From: Fibrobacter sp.
Lineage (GTDB): Bacteria; Fibrobacterota; Fibrobacteria; Fibrobacterales; Fibrobacteraceae
Length of the DNA stretch: 17,163 nt
NCBI GenBank assembly: GCA_012841225.1
Contig: DUVD01000144.1
Location: forward strand, 1-17,163
Direction of reading: 5' to 3'
Both the position numbers and the translations under genes were made by a program. Shown here piece by piece: positions 14,695 through 17,163 of the stretch. The notes under the pieces were generated by a model, which saw only the letters and a program-made list of their open reading frames with translations, searched no databases and was not told the origin of the DNA. Position 1 is the stretch's first letter. Every line of letters starts with the position of its first letter.

Positions 14695-15717
14695 TTGTTC
14701 GGATTATTTTCTTGTGATATTGGTATAGATCTTGGCACCGCCAATACTTTGGTGCACGTTGCTGGTCAGGGCATTGTTATTAATGAACCTACAGTTATTG
14801 CTGTCGATAGCAAAAACAACCGCGTTTCAGCGATTGGTTTTGAAGCTAAAAAAATGTTGGGACGCACTCCAGGCGAAAGCCGGGCAGTCAGGCCTATGAG
14901 AGATGGCGTAATTGCAGAATTTGAACTTGTTGAAGTCATTTTGCAAACGTTTATTAAACGCGTTCAAAAATACCCTTTGTTTTTAGTAAAGCCCAGAGTG
15001 GTCATCGGTGTGCCTTCTGGTATTACAGAAGTAGAAAAACGCGCTGTGATTGATGCGGCTAAAATGGCTGGCGCAAAGGAAGTACATTTACTTCACGAGC
15101 CCATGGCTGCTGCAATTGGTATGGGAATTCCTGTAGAAGATCCTGTTGGCAATATGATTGTAGATATTGGTGGCGGCACTTCTGATATTGCGGTGATTGC
15201 TTTGAACGGCACTGTTTGCAACGCCTCTGTGCGTGTCGGCGGTGATGAAATGGACGAAGCTATCACGCGTTATCTTAAAAGCATGTATAACTTATGTGTC
15301 GGCGAGAGCACTGCTGAATTAATTAAGACACAAATTGGCTCTGCTTATCCTCTCGAAAAAGAATTAACGATGGAAGTGAAAGGGCATGATTTTATTGCCG
15401 GAGTGCCTCGCACCATGTTGGTTTCTAGCGAAGAAATTCGCGATGCCTTACATGAGCCTGTCACTGCCATTATCGAAGCCGTCAAACAAGCTTTGAGCAT
15501 TACGCCTCCAGAATTGTCCGCTGATATTTTAGATAAAGGCATTATCATGACTGGTGGTGGTTCTCAACTGCGTGGTCTGGATGCTCGTATTCGCGAAGAG
15601 ACCGGATTACCTGTCAACGTGATTGATGATGCTATGACTTGCGTTTGTAAAGGCGCTGCTCGAGTACTCGAAGATCTCGACAAGTATCGTCCTGTTCTTA
15701 TCGCTTCTTCTAATTAA
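14695..15717 (+). CDS. mreB: Rod-shape-determining actin homologue MreB
   Basis: MreB forms ATP-dependent filaments under the inner membrane that guide side-wall peptidoglycan synthesis. The 340-residue protein has the full actin-fold set: phosphate-1 loop D-I-G-I-D-L-G-T-A-N-T (8-18), V-I-G-V-P-S-G-I-T-E-V-E (103-114), H-E-P-M-A-A-A-I-G (134-142), phosphate-2 loop D-I-G-G-G-T-S-D-I-A-V-I (157-168) and adenosine motif I-I-M-T-G-G-G-S-Q-L-R-G (283-294). The start is TTG at 14695, with TGAGG (14682-14686) eight bases upstream. The next Met is at residue 54, inside the fold, and the M-F-G-L-F-S N-terminus is standard for MreB. It leads an mreB-mreC-mreD-mrdA cluster, with mreC starting 23 bases after the mreB stop. 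Length and motifs are normal. Confidence 0.98.
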   Translation: MFGLFSCDIGIDLGTANTLVHVAGQGIVINEPTVIAVDSKNNRVSAIGFEAKKMLGRTPGESRAVRPMRDGVIAEFELVEVILQTFIKRVQKYPLFLVKPRVVIGVPSGITEVEKRAVIDAAKMAGAKEVHLLHEPMAAAIGMGIPVEDPVGNMIVDIGGGTSDIAVIALNGTVCNASVRVGGDEMDEAITRYLKSMYNLCVGESTAELIKTQIGSAYPLEKELTMEVKGHDFIAGVPRTMLVSSEEIRDALHEPVTAIIEAVKQALSITPPELSADILDKGIIMTGGGSQLRGLDARIREETGLPVNVIDDAMTCVCKGAARVLEDLDKYRPVLIASSN

Positions 15718-15739
15718 TATACTGGTACACGGGTAAACT

Positions 15740-16564
15740 ATGTTTAAAATAACCCGTTTTTTAAAAACGATTTCATCGATTGGCCATGGCCTAATCGTTT
15801 TTATGATTTTATTTTTGTTGGCCTTGCTAATTCGTCAAGCACCTTTGTCAATTAAGAATAGTATTGTCTCTTCTGCACTTACTACCATTTTTTATCCTGC
15901 GCAACGCTTAATTTCCTCTATAGATGATTTTTATGGGAAGTCAGCAGAAAACGAGCTGTTGAAAAAAGAAAATGCAGAACTGCGCATTGAAGTGTATAAA
16001 GCAAAAGAAGGGTTACAAGAATTAATTCGTTTGCATGAACTAGTTCGCTTTGATGATAAATGGGATTACCCTATTATTACCGCACGAGTAGTTGGTCGAA
16101 ATCCAGGACGTTTTTTAACCACTGTTGTGATTAACAGAGGAATCAATCACGGGCTAAAAGAAGAAATGCCTGTATTTTCTATGCGCGGTCTTGTAGGTAA
16201 AACTTCAAAGGTTGAAGCAAATCACGCTTCGGTTCAATTATTAGTAGACCCAAATTTAAAGCTTTCTGTAATGGGAAAAAGAACAAGGGCGGTAGGCTTT
16301 TTAGAGTCCGTAAATGCTTATCATCTTTCGGTTTTAATCCCGACTAGCGCAGGAATGAAGGTAGGGGATACTTTGATTACTTCTGGTCTTGGGGGCATTT
16401 TTCCTAAAGGGATTGAAGTTGGACTTGTTAAAAAGATCCATAAGGCAGATTTAGAAGTCATGCGTGATATGGAAGTGGTACCCTTTCAAGAGTTTTCTTT
16501 TTTAGAAGAAGTTTTTGTAATGCAAAAAGAACCCAATTGGATTGTCCAGGAGATGTTAAAATAA
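15740..16564 (+). CDS. mreC: Rod-shape-determining protein MreC
   Basis: MreC is the bitopic scaffold that links MreB filaments, MreD and PBP2 in the elongasome. The 274-residue protein has a cytoplasmic start, one transmembrane helix (about 15-33), a periplasmic coiled coil (about 60-98, rich in E-N-x-x-L-x-x-E-N) and a beta-rich domain with A-R-V-V-G-R-N-P-G-R-F, V-I-N-R-G and S-G-L-G-G-I-F-P-K-G-I-E-V-G, all MreC hallmarks. The ATG has only a weak GGG (15731-15733) before it. The stop overlaps the mreD start by one base (TAATG). No oddity was noted. Confidence 0.96.
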   Translation: MFKITRFLKTISSIGHGLIVFMILFLLALLIRQAPLSIKNSIVSSALTTIFYPAQRLISSIDDFYGKSAENELLKKENAELRIEVYKAKEGLQELIRLHELVRFDDKWDYPIITARVVGRNPGRFLTTVVINRGINHGLKEEMPVFSMRGLVGKTSKVEANHASVQLLVDPNLKLSVMGKRTRAVGFLESVNAYHLSVLIPTSAGMKVGDTLITSGLGGIFPKGIEVGLVKKIHKADLEVMRDMEVVPFQEFSFLEEVFVMQKEPNWIVQEMLK

Positions 16565-17052
16565 TGTGGCAATGGATTAGGTTTCCTCTTTTGTTTGTAA
16601 TTGCAGTTTTGATGCAAACCACCGTTTCTAAATGGATTCGTGTTTTTGATATTGGGCCTGACTTTATTTTAATTTTTATTGTATTGATTGCCCTGCGACG
16701 AGGGCCGGCGATTGGTGCTTTGTGGGGTTTTTTTGCAGGTTTCGTTTTAGATGTTTATGCTCCTGTTGAATGGCTTGGCGCGCACACACTTTCTATGCTG
16801 GTATTGGGTTTTGTTGTAGGGCAATTGGAAGAAAGATTTTTGACTTTAAATTTAGGCATGAAAATAGGCATACTTGGCCTTGGCTTTTTTATTTGTGACA
16901 TCGTTTACTTTATTGCAATAGGGATTGAAGTGAAAGAGTTGTTTAATTTGCTTTTTACTCAAACGCTACCCGATAGTTTATATACCATGCTTTGTGGTGG
17001 CATTGCCTTTAAGTTTATTTTTACTGGCAACTTGAAACACAAACATGTATAA
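16564..17052 (+). CDS. mreD: Rod-shape-determining membrane protein MreD
   Basis: MreD is a small multi-spanning inner-membrane partner of MreC. The 162-residue protein is almost all hydrophobic with about five transmembrane segments; the G-P-D-F-I-L-I-F-I-V stretch and the G-F-F-A-G-F-V-L-D-V-Y segment are typical of the family. The frame opens further upstream at 16537, but ATG 16564 overlaps the mreC stop by one base and has AGGAG (16548-16552) before it, so it is the better start. Its end overlaps the next gene by eight bases (17045-17052). Confidence 0.92.
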   Translation: MWQWIRFPLLFVIAVLMQTTVSKWIRVFDIGPDFILIFIVLIALRRGPAIGALWGFFAGFVLDVYAPVEWLGAHTLSMLVLGFVVGQLEERFLTLNLGMKIGILGLGFFICDIVYFIAIGIEVKELFNLLFTQTLPDSLYTMLCGGIAFKFIFTGNLKHKHV

Positions 17053-17163
17053 CGCTAGTTTTGGAAGTGAAGAGTTACAAAAACGAAACCTAAAAGTGTT
17101 AGTGTTTCTTGCTTTTATTCTGTTTTTTTTTCTACTCATTTCCATTCGTTTGCTTTACTTGCA
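17045..17163 (+). CDS. mrdA: Penicillin-binding protein 2 (MrdA), 5' end only
   Basis: An ATG at 17045, eight bases inside the mreD 3' end, opens a frame that runs to the window edge (39 full codons). It reads a short polar start with E-E-L-Q-K-R-N, then a hydrophobic helix ending in I-R-L-L-Y-L, the usual N-terminal anchor of class B PBP2. PBP2 is the transpeptidase of the elongasome and is commonly the next gene after mreD. Catalytic domains lie outside the window, so the name rests on position and the N-terminal pattern. Confidence 0.75.
   Translation, partial: MYNASFGSEELQKRNLKVLVFLAFILFFFLLISIRLLYL

Overview
The window is a gene-dense, all-plus-strand chromosomal segment of a Gram-negative (diderm) bacterium, moderately AT-rich, with conventional Shine-Dalgarno sites. 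The best taxonomic guess is Fibrobacterota (a Fibrobacter or termite-gut Fibromonas relative). This rests on the combination of an OmpA/TSP3 protein, TPR proteins, ExbB/ExbD/ExbD and an AgmX/PglI-type TonB-like protein, a futalosine menaquinone pathway, a Hc1/histone-H1-like protein and an mreBCD-mrdA cluster. It is an inference from gene content only; no rRNA or tRNA is present to confirm it.

Layout: (1) 1-1467: the last codons of an unidentified gene, then translationally coupled mqnB and mqnD of the futalosine (alternative menaquinone) pathway. (2) 1627-1815: a 62-residue Hc1/histone-H1-like nucleoid protein, followed by a possible terminator. (3) 1902-12818: a good sigma70-type promoter, seven genes and a strong rho-independent terminator. 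The genes encode a beta-helix/TSP3/OmpA protein, a PorV-like barrel fused to TPRs, a large cysteine-rich TPR protein, a TolQ/ExbB/MotA channel protein, two ExbD/TolR-like proteins and an AgmX/PglI (TonB-like) protein. (4) 12884-14229: a lone outer-membrane barrel gene with its own terminator. (5) 14272-14634: a small lipoprotein of unknown function. (6) 14695-17163: mreB, mreC, mreD and the first 39 codons of mrdA (PBP2), which runs off the window.

How the genes may work together: region 3 holds all the layers of a proton-driven trans-envelope machine. TolQ/ExbD would be the inner-membrane motor, the TonB-like protein the periplasm-spanning force transducer, the TPR proteins the periplasmic scaffold, the OmpA-domain protein the peptidoglycan clamp and the PorV-like barrel the outer-membrane end. 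The set resembles, but is not the same as, the Myxococcus AglRQS/Glt gliding complex and the Tol-Pal and Exb-Ton systems. It is the best candidate here for an under-described system, and its substrate (motility, adhesion to fibre, export or import) cannot be read from the sequence. The first ExbD-like protein has Gly where ExbD/TolR carry the proton-binding Asp, while the second keeps the Asp.

No transposon, CRISPR array, tRNA, rRNA or prophage was seen. No gene-free stretch exceeds 300 bases; the longest are 1816-2028 (possible terminator and promoter) and 9603-9786 (perfect hairpin).
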